Shown: one piece after another, positions 26,619-35,947 of the stretch
Layout: each line of letters starts with the position of its first letter
Position numbering within the stretch: position 1 is the first letter of the stretch
NCBI RefSeq assembly: GCF_001463765.1
Contig: NZ_BBWK01000066.1
Coordinates: forward strand, 1 to 64,000
Length of the DNA: 64,000 bases
Source: Aureimonas sp. AU4
Lineage (GTDB): Bacteria > Pseudomonadota > Alphaproteobacteria > Rhizobiales > Rhizobiaceae
Reading direction: 5' to 3'
The notes under the pieces: model-generated
Seen by the model: the letters and a program-made list of their open reading frames with translations, nothing else
What the model was told of the DNA's origin: nothing
Databases searched by the model: none
Position numbers and translations under genes: made by a program

Positions 26619-27229
26619 GCTGTGTCCGACCGATAGCCCGAAGATCAGGAAGCGCCACGATGCGCAGGAACGAGAGGCGGAGGCAACGGTGCGCTTCTTC
26701 CCGGCAACATCTCCTGCGCAATGCCGGACCGCATCGGAACTGGCCGCGCGGACCGGCAAAGCCTGTCGAGGCCAGGTGACGTGGACTGCCGGAAGGGGAG
26801 GATCGGCGGATCGTCGTCGGCAGACCGACCTTCCCAGCCGGCAACGGCCCGGATGCCGGCGATCTCGAAGCACGACAGCGGCGCGGGCCGCTCGACAGGT
26901 CGGGAATGAGTCCTGCAGCTGGAAAGACAAGGCTGTCAGCTCCGGCATGGCTGCTGAAACAAAGGCGCGCGACAGGCCGGCGGCATCGGCTGCCCGCCCA
27001 AGGGGCCTGTCCGCCCCCTGACCGGAGGTTGCCGGTTGTTCGTCGTCGTCGCGCCGGGCGAGACGATGCCCGCCGCCGGCCCGATCTCGAACAAGGCGGC
27101 CGTCCGGGACGCGATGGTCCTGCCCGCTTGAGCCCGTCGCGCCGGGGCCGGACACCGTCGAATGGGTGGGCTGACAATACGTCGAGATGCTGACACAAGC
27201 GCTCGACCCACTGGAAGGCCGCTTCGAAC
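26619..27229. other. Gap without a supportable gene before panC
   Basis: 611 bases, high in GC, between a minus-strand and a plus-strand gene. Open frames on both strands are Arg/Gly/Pro-rich and have neither ribosome sites nor recognisable families. The panC promoter should lie near the right end, where GGAAGG precedes the ATG by 11 bases. I see no riboswitch or operator. Confidence 0.45.
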
Positions 27230-28105
27230 ATGCAGACCATCACGACGGTGCGGGACCTGCGAAGGTTCGTCTGGCTCCACCGGCAGGCCGGCAGGACGAT
27301 CGGTTTCGTGCCGACCATGGGAGCCTTGCATCATGGCCACATGGCCCTGGTCGAGCGATGCCGCGCCGACAACGACGTGACGGTTGTCAGCATCTTCGTG
27401 AACCCGACGCAGTTCGGTCCCGGCGAGGACTTCGACGCGTACCCACGCGACCTCGACCGCGATCTTGAGCTATGCCGGGAGCATGGAGTCGACGCCGTGT
27501 TCCATCCCGCCGTGGCGGAGATGTATCCAGAGCCGCTTCAGACCGGTATCGAGGTTCCGGCCCTCTCGACGATCCTGATCGGGGAACAACGCCCGGGGCA
27601 CTTTCGGGGCGTGGCGACCGTGGTGGCCAAGCTGCTCAACATCGCGGAGCCCGATCGAGCCTATTTCGGGGAGAAGGACTTCCAGCAGCTGGCGGTCGTC
27701 CGGCGCATGGCGTTCGATCTGTCGATGCGGGCTTCCATCGTCGGCGTGCCCACCGTTCGGGAAGCGGACGGACTGGCCGCCTCGTCCCGCAACAAACGCC
27801 TCACGCCCGCGGAGCGACGGGTGGCACCGGTGATTCACCAGGGAATGCTGGCGGCGCGGAGCCTCTTCAGCACGGGCGAGCGCGATGCCGCGACCCTTGT
27901 GTCGGCGATCCGCTCGGCGACGGAGCGCGAACCCTCGATCTCGCTCCTGTCCTGCGATCTGCGCGACAGCGCGACGCTCGGCATCCTCGAGCGCGTCACG
28001 GACAAGCCGGCCGTGCTGCTCGTGACCGCCCGACTCGGGTCCGTGGTCCTGATCGACCAGCTCGAACTGCGCCCCGGCGCCACCGAAGAGGGAGAGGCCG
28101 CATGA
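27230..28105 (+). CDS. panC: Pantoate--beta-alanine ligase
   Basis: 291 residues. The enzyme joins pantoate and beta-alanine with ATP in the last step of pantothenate synthesis. [16 protein letters not shown] contains the nucleotide-binding HHGH (34-37); [20 protein letters not shown] binds pantoate; [10 protein letters not shown] and the KMSKS-like stretch SSRNKRL complete the site. The length is normal. The stop overlaps the panB start (ATGA), the usual panC-panB coupling. Confidence 0.97.
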   Translation: MQTITTVRDLRRFVWLHRQAGRTIGFVPTMGALHHGHMALVERCRADNDVTVVSIFVNPTQFGPGEDFDAYPRDLDRDLELCREHGVDAVFHPAVAEMYPEPLQTGIEVPALSTILIGEQRPGHFRGVATVVAKLLNIAEPDRAYFGEKDFQQLAVVRRMAFDLSMRASIVGVPTVREADGLAASSRNKRLTPAERRVAPVIHQGMLAARSLFSTGERDAATLVSAIRSATEREPSISLLSCDLRDSATLGILERVTDKPAVLLVTARLGSVVLIDQLELRPGATEEGEAA

Positions 28106-28923
28106 GCGTGGAGGTCGGGCAGAAGCGCATCACGGTTCCCGGCATCCGCGCCCGGAAGGGCGGCCGCCCCATCGTGGCCCTCACGGCCTACAACGCCTTG
28201 ACCGCTCGGTTCGTCGACCGCCATGCCGACATCATCCTTGTCGGGGACAGCGTGGCCATGGTCGAGCATGGACTTCCCTCCACCCTCGGGGCGACGATGG
28301 AGATGATGATCCTGCACGGGCAGGCCGTCGTCAGGTCAGCAAGGCGGGCCCTCGTCGTGGTGGACATGCCCTTCGGCTCCTACGAGGAGAGCCCCGGGAA
28401 TGCCTTTCGCAACGCGTCGCGGATCCTGGCCGAAACCGGCTGCTCGGCCGTGAAGCTCGAGGGCGGGCGGCACATGGCGGACACGATCGCGTTCCTCGCG
28501 ACGCGCGGAGTGCCAGTGATGGCGCATGTCGGGCTGACGCCGCAGGCCGTGATGGCGCTCGGCGGCTTTCGAACGCAGGGGCGCGAGCGCGGCGACTGGG
28601 ACCGCCTGCGCGAGGACGCCCGAAGCGTTGCGGAGGCGGGCGCCTTCAGCGTGGTCTTGGAAGGCTTGGTCGAGCCGCTGGCCGACGAGATCACCCAGCA
28701 GATCGCGGTGCCGACGATCGGCATCGGCGCTTCGGCCCGATGCGATGGACAGATTCTCGTCCTGGAGGACATGCTCGGGCTCAACGATCGCGTTCCACGC
28801 TTCGTGCGCACGTTCGGCGATCTCGCGACCGGTATGGATGCGGCCGTGTCGGCCTATGCCGAAGCGGTCAGGGAACGACGCTTTCCCGGCGAGGCGAATG
28901 TCTACCAGCCCAGGGAAGACTAA
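28102..28923 (+). CDS. panB: 3-methyl-2-oxobutanoate hydroxymethyltransferase
   Basis: 273 residues. It transfers a hydroxymethyl group from methylene-tetrahydrofolate to 2-oxoisovalerate, giving ketopantoate. Metal-binding D49 (LVGDSVAMV) and D88 ([11 protein letters not shown]), K118/E120 in VKLEGG, and [20 protein letters not shown] are all present. The ATG at 28102 overlaps the panC stop and has GGGAGAGG upstream. panD and panE are not nearby. Confidence 0.97.
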   Translation: MSVEVGQKRITVPGIRARKGGRPIVALTAYNALTARFVDRHADIILVGDSVAMVEHGLPSTLGATMEMMILHGQAVVRSARRALVVVDMPFGSYEESPGNAFRNASRILAETGCSAVKLEGGRHMADTIAFLATRGVPVMAHVGLTPQAVMALGGFRTQGRERGDWDRLREDARSVAEAGAFSVVLEGLVEPLADEITQQIAVPTIGIGASARCDGQILVLEDMLGLNDRVPRFVRTFGDLATGMDAAVSAYAEAVRERRFPGEANVYQPRED

Positions 28924-29590
28924 CAAAACGGGTCGCGGCGGGCCGCGCTCGCGAACCGGCATTCTCCCGCAAAGCAAGGCCGCCTCCCGGAAGAAGAACT
29001 CCGGGAAGACGGGGCCGCCCCGGGGCCTGCAAAAACGGGCCGGGGACCGGACGGAAGCGCGAGGGAAGCCGGGCGCGGCGAGCGCCACGCCGTCTCCCGT
29101 GCGGCGATCCCGGGTCGCACGGAGCTTTCCGTTCCCGGGTTCGCTCGCCGGCCTTCAGATGCTGCTGGGCATTCCGGGCACGGCGGGGCCCGGACGTGTC
29201 GGGTCGGGTTCACCCGCCGGATTGGTCTCCACCGGCTTGGTCGGCGTGTCGTTGCCGATGCCGGGTCCCACGCCGGGACGACCGACCGCATCGTCGCCTT
29301 GGCCGGGAAGACGGGGCTCGGGTAGATCCTGGCCGGGTTGGTTGAGAGGGGTCGGCATGCGCGTTCTCCCGTGTGCGTCGCAGGAGGACGAACGAGGGGC
29401 GCCGATGGTTCCGTTCCGATCGGCCCGTCACCGGAAGGGGCGACACGATCGCCCGGCTGCCCCCGATCGGTGGAAGGTCTTGCCGGACCTCGCACATGAC
29501 CGGCAACGTTGCCCCATCCCCCGACGCCGTTTCGCGTTCGGGGGCGGGAGGTGGTAGGGAGCCGGTCCCACGAACCGGAGACCCCCCACG
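28924..29590. other. Intergenic region holding one small minus-strand gene
   Basis: 667 bases. Apart from the Pro-rich small gene at 29155-29358, it holds short GC-rich inverted repeats, for example CGCGG-CGGG-CCGCG just after panB and TCCCGGA/TCCGGGA near 28986-29009. None has a T-run, so none is called a terminator. The right end leads into the nucleoside hydrolase gene. Confidence 0.4.
29155..29358 (-). CDS. Small proline-rich protein, function unknown
   Basis: 67 residues. GGGAGAA seven bases before the ATG is a good ribosome site. The sequence is dominated by Pro, Gly and Asp (PGQDLPEPRLPGQGDD, then GPGIGND) and must be unfolded or extended. There is no signal peptide, membrane segment or cysteine. 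Short Pro-rich proteins of this style turn up as orphan genes in rhizobial genomes; their role is unknown. It stands alone between panB and the nucleoside hydrolase gene. Confidence 0.5.
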   Translation of the reverse strand: MPTPLNQPGQDLPEPRLPGQGDDAVGRPGVGPGIGNDTPTKPVETNPAGEPDPTRPGPAVPGMPSSI

Positions 29591-30529
29591 ATGCGCCACG
29601 TCATCTTCGACACCGATCCCGGGCAGGACGATGCGGTCGCGATCCTCACCGCCCTCGGCTCGCCCGCGGAGATCGAGGTATTGGGCATCTCGGCGGTCGC
29701 CGGCAACGTCCCGCTCCACCATGCCGAGCGCAACGCGCGGCGCATCGCGGAGCTGGCCGGCCGCGCCGACCTGCCGGTCCATGCCGGCGCCGACCGGCCC
29801 TTCACGCGCGGCCTCGTCACCGCCGAGCACGTTCACGGCTCGACCGGGCTGAACGGCCCCGACCTGCCCGAACCCACGATGCCGCTTCGCGAGGGGCATG
29901 CGGCAGACTTCATCATCGAGACCGTGCGCTCGCGCCCCGAGCGGAGCGTCACGATCGCCGCGCTCGGGCCCCTCACCAACGTCGCGCTGGCCCTTCTCAA
30001 GGCGCCCGACATCGCCGAGCGCCTGGAGGCCATCGTCCTCATGGGCGGGGCCTATTTCGAGGTTGGCAACATCACCCCGGCCGCCGAGTTCAACATCTAT
30101 GTCGATCCGGAAGCGGCCGCCGTCGTCTTCCGCTCGGGCGCGCCGATCACGGTCCTGCCGCTCGACGTCACCCACGGCATGCGCTCCACCGGGGCGCGGA
30201 TCCAAGCCTTCGAACGGATCGGCAACAGGGCGGGCGCGGCGGTCGCGGCCATGCTGCGCTTCTCGGAAGGCTACGATCTCCAGAAATACGGCTGGGACGG
30301 CGCGCCGCTGCACGACCCCTGCGTCACCGCCTTCCTTCTCGACCCCTCGATCTTCGAGGGGCGCGAGGCGAACTGCGAGATTGAATGCGCGAGCGCTCTC
30401 ACGCGCGGCATGACCGTCGTCGACTACTGGGGCGTCACGGACCGGCCGCGCAACTGCTTCTTCGTGCGCTCGGGCGACAGCGACCGCTTCTACGCCCTTC
30501 TCGCCGAGCGCGTCGCCCGCCTGCCCTGA
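29591..30529 (+). CDS. Nucleoside hydrolase (IunH family)
   Basis: 312 residues. FDTDPGQDDAVAIL at residues 6-19 holds the calcium-binding aspartates of the family; MGGAYFEVGNITPAAEFNIYVDPEAA and the later DVTHGMR are further signatures. It hydrolyses the N-glycosidic bond of ribonucleosides to free base and ribose; the base preference cannot be read off. There is no signal peptide. It opens the nucleoside salvage region and converges with slyX, only 4 bases from its stop, so it is transcribed separately from the importer. Confidence 0.93.
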   Translation: MRHVIFDTDPGQDDAVAILTALGSPAEIEVLGISAVAGNVPLHHAERNARRIAELAGRADLPVHAGADRPFTRGLVTAEHVHGSTGLNGPDLPEPTMPLREGHAADFIIETVRSRPERSVTIAALGPLTNVALALLKAPDIAERLEAIVLMGGAYFEVGNITPAAEFNIYVDPEAAAVVFRSGAPITVLPLDVTHGMRSTGARIQAFERIGNRAGAAVAAMLRFSEGYDLQKYGWDGAPLHDPCVTAFLLDPSIFEGREANCEIECASALTRGMTVVDYWGVTDRPRNCFFVRSGDSDRFYALLAERVARLP

Positions 30530-30533
30530 CGCC

Positions 30534-30743
30534 TCAGTAATGCGGCGGCCGCGTCGCCTCCGGGGCGGGCGCGGCCGCCTCCTCCAAGGCCAGGAACCGC
30601 TCGGCGAGCTGGCGCAGCGTCCGCTCGGTCCGGTCCAGCGCCTGGCCCTGCCGCGCGAGCTCGCCCGACAACTCCTCGATCGCCCGTTCCTGATGGGCGA
30701 GGCGGATCTCGAGCTCCGTCAGCCGCTCCTCGGGCGCGCTCAT
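30534..30743 (-). CDS. slyX: SlyX family protein
   Basis: 69 residues, the normal size. A heptad coiled coil (LTELEIRLAHQERAIEELSG) spans most of the protein and the C-terminus ends in the characteristic PPHY. The function of SlyX is not established. The start overlaps the stop of the thioesterase gene by four bases, so the two are coupled on the minus strand. Confidence 0.9.
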   Translation of the reverse strand: MSAPEERLTELEIRLAHQERAIEELSGELARQGQALDRTERTLRQLAERFLALEEAAAPAPEATRPPHY

Positions 30744-31180
30744 GCGAGGATTCCTTCCATTGCTTGCCGCGCGGGGCCGGGCAGGGGCGCGGGACGGCGC
30801 GTCAGGCGGTCCACATGGACGTGGACGAAGATCCCTTCCGCCGCCGCCGTGCCCTCGCCCTCGCGGAAGAGCGCGATGCCGTAGGACACAGACGACGTGC
30901 CGAGCCGGTCGACGCGAAGGCCGACCTCGATGCGGTCGGGATAGCCGATCTCGGCATGGTAGCGGCAGCCCGTCTCGGCCACGAAGAACATCGAATCTCC
31001 GGGATGGGCCGTCAGGCCCTCGCCGATCAGCCAGCTCGTGACCGCCGTGTCGAAGAAGGAGTAGGTCGCCGCGTTGTTGAGGTGGCCGTACATGTCGTTG
31101 TCGGCCCAGCGCGTGGGGACGGCGACGAAGGCGCGGTAGTCTTCGCGCCGGCCGGGCGCGGGGCGGGATGTGTCGGGCAT
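30740..31180 (-). CDS. Acyl-CoA thioesterase, 4HBT hotdog fold
   Basis: 146 residues from ATG 31180. RWADNDMYGHLNNAATYSFF carries the conserved Asp and GHxNN of the 4-hydroxybenzoyl-CoA thioesterase type (YbgC/FcbC group). Members cleave acyl-CoA thioesters; the acyl group is unknown. An upstream in-frame extension to 31330 is not family-like. It is divergent from the nucleoside importer with about 120 bp between starts, where the promoters of both should lie. Confidence 0.88.
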   Translation of the reverse strand: MPDTSRPAPGRREDYRAFVAVPTRWADNDMYGHLNNAATYSFFDTAVTSWLIGEGLTAHPGDSMFFVAETGCRYHAEIGYPDRIEVGLRVDRLGTSSVSYGIALFREGEGTAAAEGIFVHVHVDRLTRRPAPLPGPARQAMEGILA

Positions 31181-31299
31181 GGCTCTCGGCTTTCGCGACA
31201 GAAGAAGCGGACCCATCCCATGACCGCGACGGGGGCTGCGATCAAGCGCCACCCGGCGGCTCTGGCGCTTCCCCGCGCCGCCCGATAGTGTCGCGCGCC

Positions 31300-32880
31300 A
31301 TGACGCTCGCCGACCCTTCGCCTGCCCCAACGCCAGACGCCCGGCCGCTCGCGATCGAGCTCGTCGGCATCTCCAAGCGCTTCGGCGCCGTCCAGGCCAA
31401 CCGCGACATCCGCCTCGCCGTGCCGCAGGGCACGATCCACGGGATCGTCGGCGAGAACGGTGCGGGCAAGTCGACGCTGATGTCGATCCTCTACGGCTTC
31501 TATCAGGCCGACGAGGGCGAGATCCGCATCGCGAACAAGCCCGTGCGCATTCCCGATTCGAACGCGGCGATCGGCCTGGGCATCGGCATGGTCCACCAGC
31601 ACTTCATGCTGGTGCCGAACTTCACGGTGATCGAGAACGTCATGCTGGGCGCCGAAGGGGCGGGCCTGCTCGGGCCCGGTATCCGGCGCGCGCGCGCCGA
31701 GCTGAAGCGCCTCGCCGACGATCACGGCCTAGCCATCGACCCCGACGCCGTCGTGGAAGACCTGCCGGTCGGCCTCCAGCAGCGCGTCGAGATCCTGAAG
31801 GCGCTCTATCGCGGCGCGCGCATCCTGATCCTCGACGAGCCGACGGGCGTCCTTACCCCGGCCGAGGCGGACCAGCTCTTCGCGGTGCTGCGCCAGCTGC
31901 GCGGCGAGGGCGTGACGGTGATCCTGATCACCCACAAGCTGCGCGAGATCCTGAGCGTCACCGACAACGTCTCGGTGATGCGGCGCGGCGAGATCGTGGC
32001 GACGCGCCCGACCGCGGGAACGAGCGCCGCCGAGCTGGCCGAGCTCATGGTGGGCCGGCGCGTCCTGCTGCGCGTCGAGAAGGGGGAGGGGGCGCCCGGC
32101 GCGCCGCTTCTCTCGGTGCGCGATCTCACCGTGCGCGACGAGCGCGGCGTCGCCATGGTGGACGGCGTCTCCTTCGACGTGCGGGCGGGCGAGATCGTCG
32201 GCATCGCCGGGGTCGCCGGCAACGGGCAGTCGGAGCTTCTGGAAGCGCTGGCGGGGCTTCGTCCCGTCGAGCGCGGCGAGGTGAGGTTGCGCGGCGAGGC
32301 GCTGGGCGCGGGCGGCGCGGCCTATCCCGACCCCGCCGCCTTGCGGGACCTCGGCCTTGCCCACGTGCCGGAGGACCGGCACCATGTCGGGCTCGTCCTG
32401 CCCTTCACCGAGGCCGAGAATGCCGTTCTCGGCTACCACCGCGACCCGCGCTTCCAGCGCGGCCCCTTCCTCGACCGCGGCGCCATGCGGCAGGAGGCGG
32501 TGGCCAAGATCGCGGCCTACGACATCCGACCGCCGTCGCCGGACCTCAAGACCGCGAACTTCTCGGGCGGCAACCAGCAGAAGATCGTCCTGGCGCGCGA
32601 GATGGAGCGCGACCCCGCCGTGCTTCTGATCGGCCAGCCGACGCGCGGCGTCGACGTCGGCGCGATCGAGTTCATTCACCGCCGCATCGTGGAGATGCGC
32701 GACAGCGGCAAGGCGATCCTCCTCGTCTCGGTGGAGCTCGACGAGATCCGCTCGCTCGCGGACCGCATCCTCGTGATGTTCGCGGGCCGGGTCGTCGGCG
32801 AGCGCGGCGGCGAGGCGGGCGAGGGCGAACTCGGCCTTCTGATGGCGGGCGAGACGGGACGGGACGTGGCCGCCGCATGA
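31300..32880 (+). CDS. Nucleoside ABC importer ATPase (double NBD)
   Basis: 526 residues from ATG 31300. The first domain has Walker A GENGAGKST, the FMLVPNFTVIENVMLG segment typical of BmpB/YufO-type nucleoside importers, and Walker B ILILDEPTGVLTP. The second has the degenerate GVAGNGQSELLEAL, signature FSGGNQQKIVLAREM and LLIGQPTRGVDVGA, where Gln replaces the catalytic Glu, as usual in this family. It energises import of nucleosides through the two permeases encoded further on. The stop overlaps the start of a VOC-family gene. No binding-protein gene precedes it, which is unusual. Confidence 0.93.
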   Translation: MTLADPSPAPTPDARPLAIELVGISKRFGAVQANRDIRLAVPQGTIHGIVGENGAGKSTLMSILYGFYQADEGEIRIANKPVRIPDSNAAIGLGIGMVHQHFMLVPNFTVIENVMLGAEGAGLLGPGIRRARAELKRLADDHGLAIDPDAVVEDLPVGLQQRVEILKALYRGARILILDEPTGVLTPAEADQLFAVLRQLRGEGVTVILITHKLREILSVTDNVSVMRRGEIVATRPTAGTSAAELAELMVGRRVLLRVEKGEGAPGAPLLSVRDLTVRDERGVAMVDGVSFDVRAGEIVGIAGVAGNGQSELLEALAGLRPVERGEVRLRGEALGAGGAAYPDPAALRDLGLAHVPEDRHHVGLVLPFTEAENAVLGYHRDPRFQRGPFLDRGAMRQEAVAKIAAYDIRPPSPDLKTANFSGGNQQKIVLAREMERDPAVLLIGQPTRGVDVGAIEFIHRRIVEMRDSGKAILLVSVELDEIRSLADRILVMFAGRVVGERGGEAGEGELGLLMAGETGRDVAAA

Positions 32881-33317
32881 GGGACGCGCGGGTCACGCTC
32901 GTCACCCTGGGCGTTTCGAGCCTCGATCGCTCCGGCCGCTTCTACGAGGCGCTCGGCTGGCATCGCACGAAGGCCGGCAACGAGAGCGTCGTCTTCCTGC
33001 AGGGCGAGGGCATCGTCCTGTCGCTCTTCGGTCTCATTGACCTGGCGAGGGACGCGGGGCTGGAGGCCGAGCCGCTGCCGCGCTTCCGAGGCCTGTCGCT
33101 CGCCCTGAACCTGCCTTCGGAGGGCGACGTCGACCGCCTCTTCGCCGCTGCGCTGGAGGCGGGCGCCGCTTCCGTGAAAGCGCCGCAAAAGGTCTTCTGG
33201 GGCGGCTATTCCGGCTATTTTGCCGACCCGGACGGACATCTGTGGGAAGTGGCCCACAATCCCTTCTTTCCGCTCGATGCGAGCGGGCGCATCGACCTTA
33301 CGGAGCTTGGCGCATGA
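32877..33317 (+). CDS. VOC-family protein (glyoxalase/dioxygenase fold)
   Basis: 146 residues. VTLGVSSLDRSGRFYEALGW is the usual start of a vicinal-oxygen-chelate domain and GYSGYFADPDGHLWEVAHNP its usual end, with the metal-ligand Glu in LWEV. It could be a lyase, isomerase or resistance-type binding protein; no substrate is evident. It is inserted within the nucleoside importer operon, with four-base overlaps on both sides (ATGA with the ATPase, ATGA with the permease), so it is made together with the importer. Confidence 0.9.
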   Translation: MRDARVTLVTLGVSSLDRSGRFYEALGWHRTKAGNESVVFLQGEGIVLSLFGLIDLARDAGLEAEPLPRFRGLSLALNLPSEGDVDRLFAAALEAGAASVKAPQKVFWGGYSGYFADPDGHLWEVAHNPFFPLDASGRIDLTELGA

Positions 33318-34453
33318 GCCGACCCTATGCCAAGCTTCCCGGCTGGATCGACCACGGGGTGATCCCGCTCGTCAACGTCGTGGTGGCCTTCCTGGTGGCG
33401 GGGCTGGTGGTGCTTCTCGTCGGCGAGAGCCCGGTGGAAGCCGCGCGCCTCATGCTGCGCGGCGCCTTCGGCTACGGCGAGGGCTTCGGCTTCACGCTCT
33501 ACTATGCGACGAACTTCCTGTTCACGGGGCTCGCCGTCGCGGTCGCCTTCCATGGCGGGCTGTTCAACATCGGCGGCGAGGGCCAGGCCTATGTCGGGGG
33601 GCTCGGCGCCGCGCTGGTCGGGCTCACGCTCGGCGCCGTCCTGCCCTGGTACCTGAACCTGCCGCTGGCCATCGTCGCGTCCGCCGCCTTCGGCGCGGCC
33701 TGGGCGTTCCTGCCGGGCGTCCTCCAGGCCAAGCGCGACTCGCACATCGTCATCACCACGATCATGTTCAACTTCATCGCCTCGGCGCTGATGGTGTACC
33801 TGCTCGTCAACGTCCTGCGGCCCGTGGGCTCCATGCAGCCCGAGACCGTGGCCTTTGCCGATGGCGGCCGCCTGCCGCGCCTCGACGCGCTCTTCTCCTT
33901 GCTCGGCATGGATCTCGGCGGCGCGCCCCTCAACGTCTCCTTCTTCGTGGCGCTCGCGGCGGCCTTCGGGGTCTGGCTCCTGATCTGGCGCACGCGCCTC
34001 GGCTACGAGATCCGCACGCTCGGCCATTCGCCGCGCGCGGCGCGCTATGCCGGCATGAGCCAGACGCGGCTCACCGTCACGATCATGCTGATCTCGGGCG
34101 GGCTCGCCGGCATGATGGCGCTGAACTCGGTGATGGGCGACCAGTACCGCCTCCAGCTCAACTTCCCCGCCGGCGCCGGCTTCGTCGGCATCGCGGTGGC
34201 GCTGATGGGGCGCGGCCATCCCGCCGGGATCCTCCCGGCCGCCCTTCTGTTCGGCGTCCTCTACCAGGGCGGCGCGGAGCTCGCCTTCGACATGCCCGCC
34301 ATCTCGCGCGACATGATCGTCATCATCCAGGGGCTCGTGATCCTGTTCGCGGGCGCGCTCGAGAACATGCTGCGGCCCGGTATCGGCGCGGCCTTCCAGT
34401 TCGTGCGGCTGCGCCCGGCGCAAGGGGTGGTCGAGACGGGGGAGGCCCGCTGA
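33314..34453 (+). CDS. Nucleoside ABC importer permease 1
   Basis: 379 residues from ATG 33314. About nine membrane helices of the BPD_transp_2 family; GLFNIGGEGQAYVGGLGAA and the HIVITTIMFNFIA segment identify the larger permease (BmpC/YufP type) of nucleoside importers. RAARYAGMSQTRLT is the coupling-helix region that contacts the ATPase. It overlaps the VOC gene by four bases and the second permease by one. Confidence 0.93.
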   Translation: MSRPYAKLPGWIDHGVIPLVNVVVAFLVAGLVVLLVGESPVEAARLMLRGAFGYGEGFGFTLYYATNFLFTGLAVAVAFHGGLFNIGGEGQAYVGGLGAALVGLTLGAVLPWYLNLPLAIVASAAFGAAWAFLPGVLQAKRDSHIVITTIMFNFIASALMVYLLVNVLRPVGSMQPETVAFADGGRLPRLDALFSLLGMDLGGAPLNVSFFVALAAAFGVWLLIWRTRLGYEIRTLGHSPRAARYAGMSQTRLTVTIMLISGGLAGMMALNSVMGDQYRLQLNFPAGAGFVGIAVALMGRGHPAGILPAALLFGVLYQGGAELAFDMPAISRDMIVIIQGLVILFAGALENMLRPGIGAAFQFVRLRPAQGVVETGEAR

Positions 34454-35421
34454 TGGACTGGCTCGCCGTCCTGAACCTCGTCGACTCGACGCTGCGCCTG
34501 TCGGCTCCGCTCGTCTTCGCAGCCCTCGCGGGCCTGTATTCCGAGCGCTCCGGCGTCTTCGACATCGGGCTGGAGGGCAAGATGCTGGCCTCCGCCTTCA
34601 CGGCCGCCGCGGTCGCGGCCGTCTCGGGCTCGGCCTATGTGGCGCTTGGCGCCGGCATCGGCGTCGCGGTCGTGTTCTCGCTGATCCATGGCCTCGCCTC
34701 GATCACCTATCGCGGCAACCAGATCGTGTCGGGCGTGGCGCTGAACTTCGTGGCGTCGGGCCTCACCATCATTCTCGGCTCGGCCTGGTTCGGCTTGGGC
34801 GGCGGCACGCCCAACCTTCCGGCCGACGCCCGCTTCCTGCCGATCGACCTGCCGGGCGCGGAAGCCGCACGCTCGATCCCCGTCCTCGGGCCGATCTATG
34901 CGGAAGTCGTGTCGGGCCAGAACCTTCTCCTCTATCTCGCCATTCTCGCCGTGCCGCTCACCTGGTGGGTGCTCTACCGCACGCGCTTCGGCCTGCGGTT
35001 GCGTGCGGTCGGCGAGAATCCGGGCGCGGTGGACACGGCCGGCATCTCGGTCACCTGGCTGCGCTACCGGGCGGTGATCATCTGCGGCGTCCTGACGGGT
35101 CTCGCCGGCGCCTATCTCTCGATCGCCCAGTCCGCCGCCTTCTCGCGCGAGATGACGGCGGGGCGCGGCTACATCGCGCTGGCGGCGCTGATCTTCGCCA
35201 ACTGGCGGCCGGTGCCGGTGCTGTTTGCCTGCCTTCTGTTCGGCTTCCTCGACGCGCTCTCGATCCGCCTCCAGACCACGGCCCTGCCGCTGATCGGGCA
35301 GATCCCGCCCCAGTTCGTCCAGGCGCTGCCCTATATCCTGACCGTGATCCTGCTCGCCGGCTTCGTCGGCAAGGCTTCGCCCCCGCGCGCCGGCGGCGTT
35401 CCCTACGTGAAGGAGCGCTGA
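34453..35421 (+). CDS. Nucleoside ABC importer permease 2
   Basis: 322 residues from ATG 34453, overlapping the previous stop by one base. ERSGVFDIGLEGKMLASAF and the GNQIVSGVALNFVASGLT segment mark the smaller permease (BmpD/YufQ type); VGENPGAVDTAGI is the ATPase-contact loop. It forms the translocation path as a heterodimer with permease 1. A 130-base spacer with a short stem (AAGCCG/CGGCTT at 35442-35456) separates it from cdd. Confidence 0.93.
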   Translation: MDWLAVLNLVDSTLRLSAPLVFAALAGLYSERSGVFDIGLEGKMLASAFTAAAVAAVSGSAYVALGAGIGVAVVFSLIHGLASITYRGNQIVSGVALNFVASGLTIILGSAWFGLGGGTPNLPADARFLPIDLPGAEAARSIPVLGPIYAEVVSGQNLLLYLAILAVPLTWWVLYRTRFGLRLRAVGENPGAVDTAGISVTWLRYRAVIICGVLTGLAGAYLSIAQSAAFSREMTAGRGYIALAALIFANWRPVPVLFACLLFGFLDALSIRLQTTALPLIGQIPPQFVQALPYILTVILLAGFVGKASPPRAGGVPYVKER

Positions 35422-35551
35422 GCTTCGAGCGTTTCCAGCGGAAGCCGATCCGGCTTTCGCGTCGGACAACGCGCCCAAACAAAAGACCTGCATTCCTCCC
35501 CGCAAAGCCGTGTTGGCCGGACGGGATGCAGCGCTCGCCCGAGGTGACTTC

Positions 35552-35947
35552 ATGTCCGACGATCTCTTCGCCAAGGCCCGCTCGGCCATGCGCAAGTGCC
35601 ATGCGCCCTATTCGCGTTTTCCCGTGGGCGCGGCGTTGCGCACCGAGGACGGGCGCATCTATGCCGGCTGCAACGTCGAGGTGGTGAGCTTTCCGGAAGG
35701 CTGGTGCGCCGAGACCACGGCCATCGCCCACATGGTGATGGACGGCGGCGGCGTGATCGCCGAAGTCGCGGTGGTGGCCGAGAAGCTGCGCGCCTGCTCA
35801 CCCTGCGGCGGCTGCCGCCAGCGCATCGCCGAGTTCGCCCGGCCCGACACGCGCGTCTTCCTGTGCGACGCGGCGGAGGGCGTGGTGGAGACGATCCTGA
35901 TGGAGGACCTTCTTCCCAAGGCCTTCCCCACGGAGGCCGTCCGTTGA
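35552..35947 (+). CDS. cdd: Cytidine deaminase
   Basis: 131 residues from ATG 35552; a GTG at 35510 would add 14 unconserved residues. The enzyme turns (deoxy)cytidine into (deoxy)uridine. C52-A-E54 supplies a zinc ligand and the proton shuttle, and CSPCGGCRQ gives ligands C85 and C88, as in the tetrameric class. SRFPVGAALRTEDG and the YAGCNVEV stretch bind the nucleoside. The stop overlaps the TTG of the phosphorylase gene. Confidence 0.96.
   Translation: MSDDLFAKARSAMRKCHAPYSRFPVGAALRTEDGRIYAGCNVEVVSFPEGWCAETTAIAHMVMDGGGVIAEVAVVAEKLRACSPCGGCRQRIAEFARPDTRVFLCDAAEGVVETILMEDLLPKAFPTEAVR

Noticed and set aside
28924-29010. GC-rich inverted repeats after panB as a terminator
   Set aside because: Loops are too small or no T-run follows; they look like chance pairing in GC-rich DNA.
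35442-35456. Stem AAGCCG-ATC-CGGCTT as a terminator between the nucleoside permease and cdd
   Set aside because: Three-base loop, six-base stem and no T-run; read-through into cdd seems likely.
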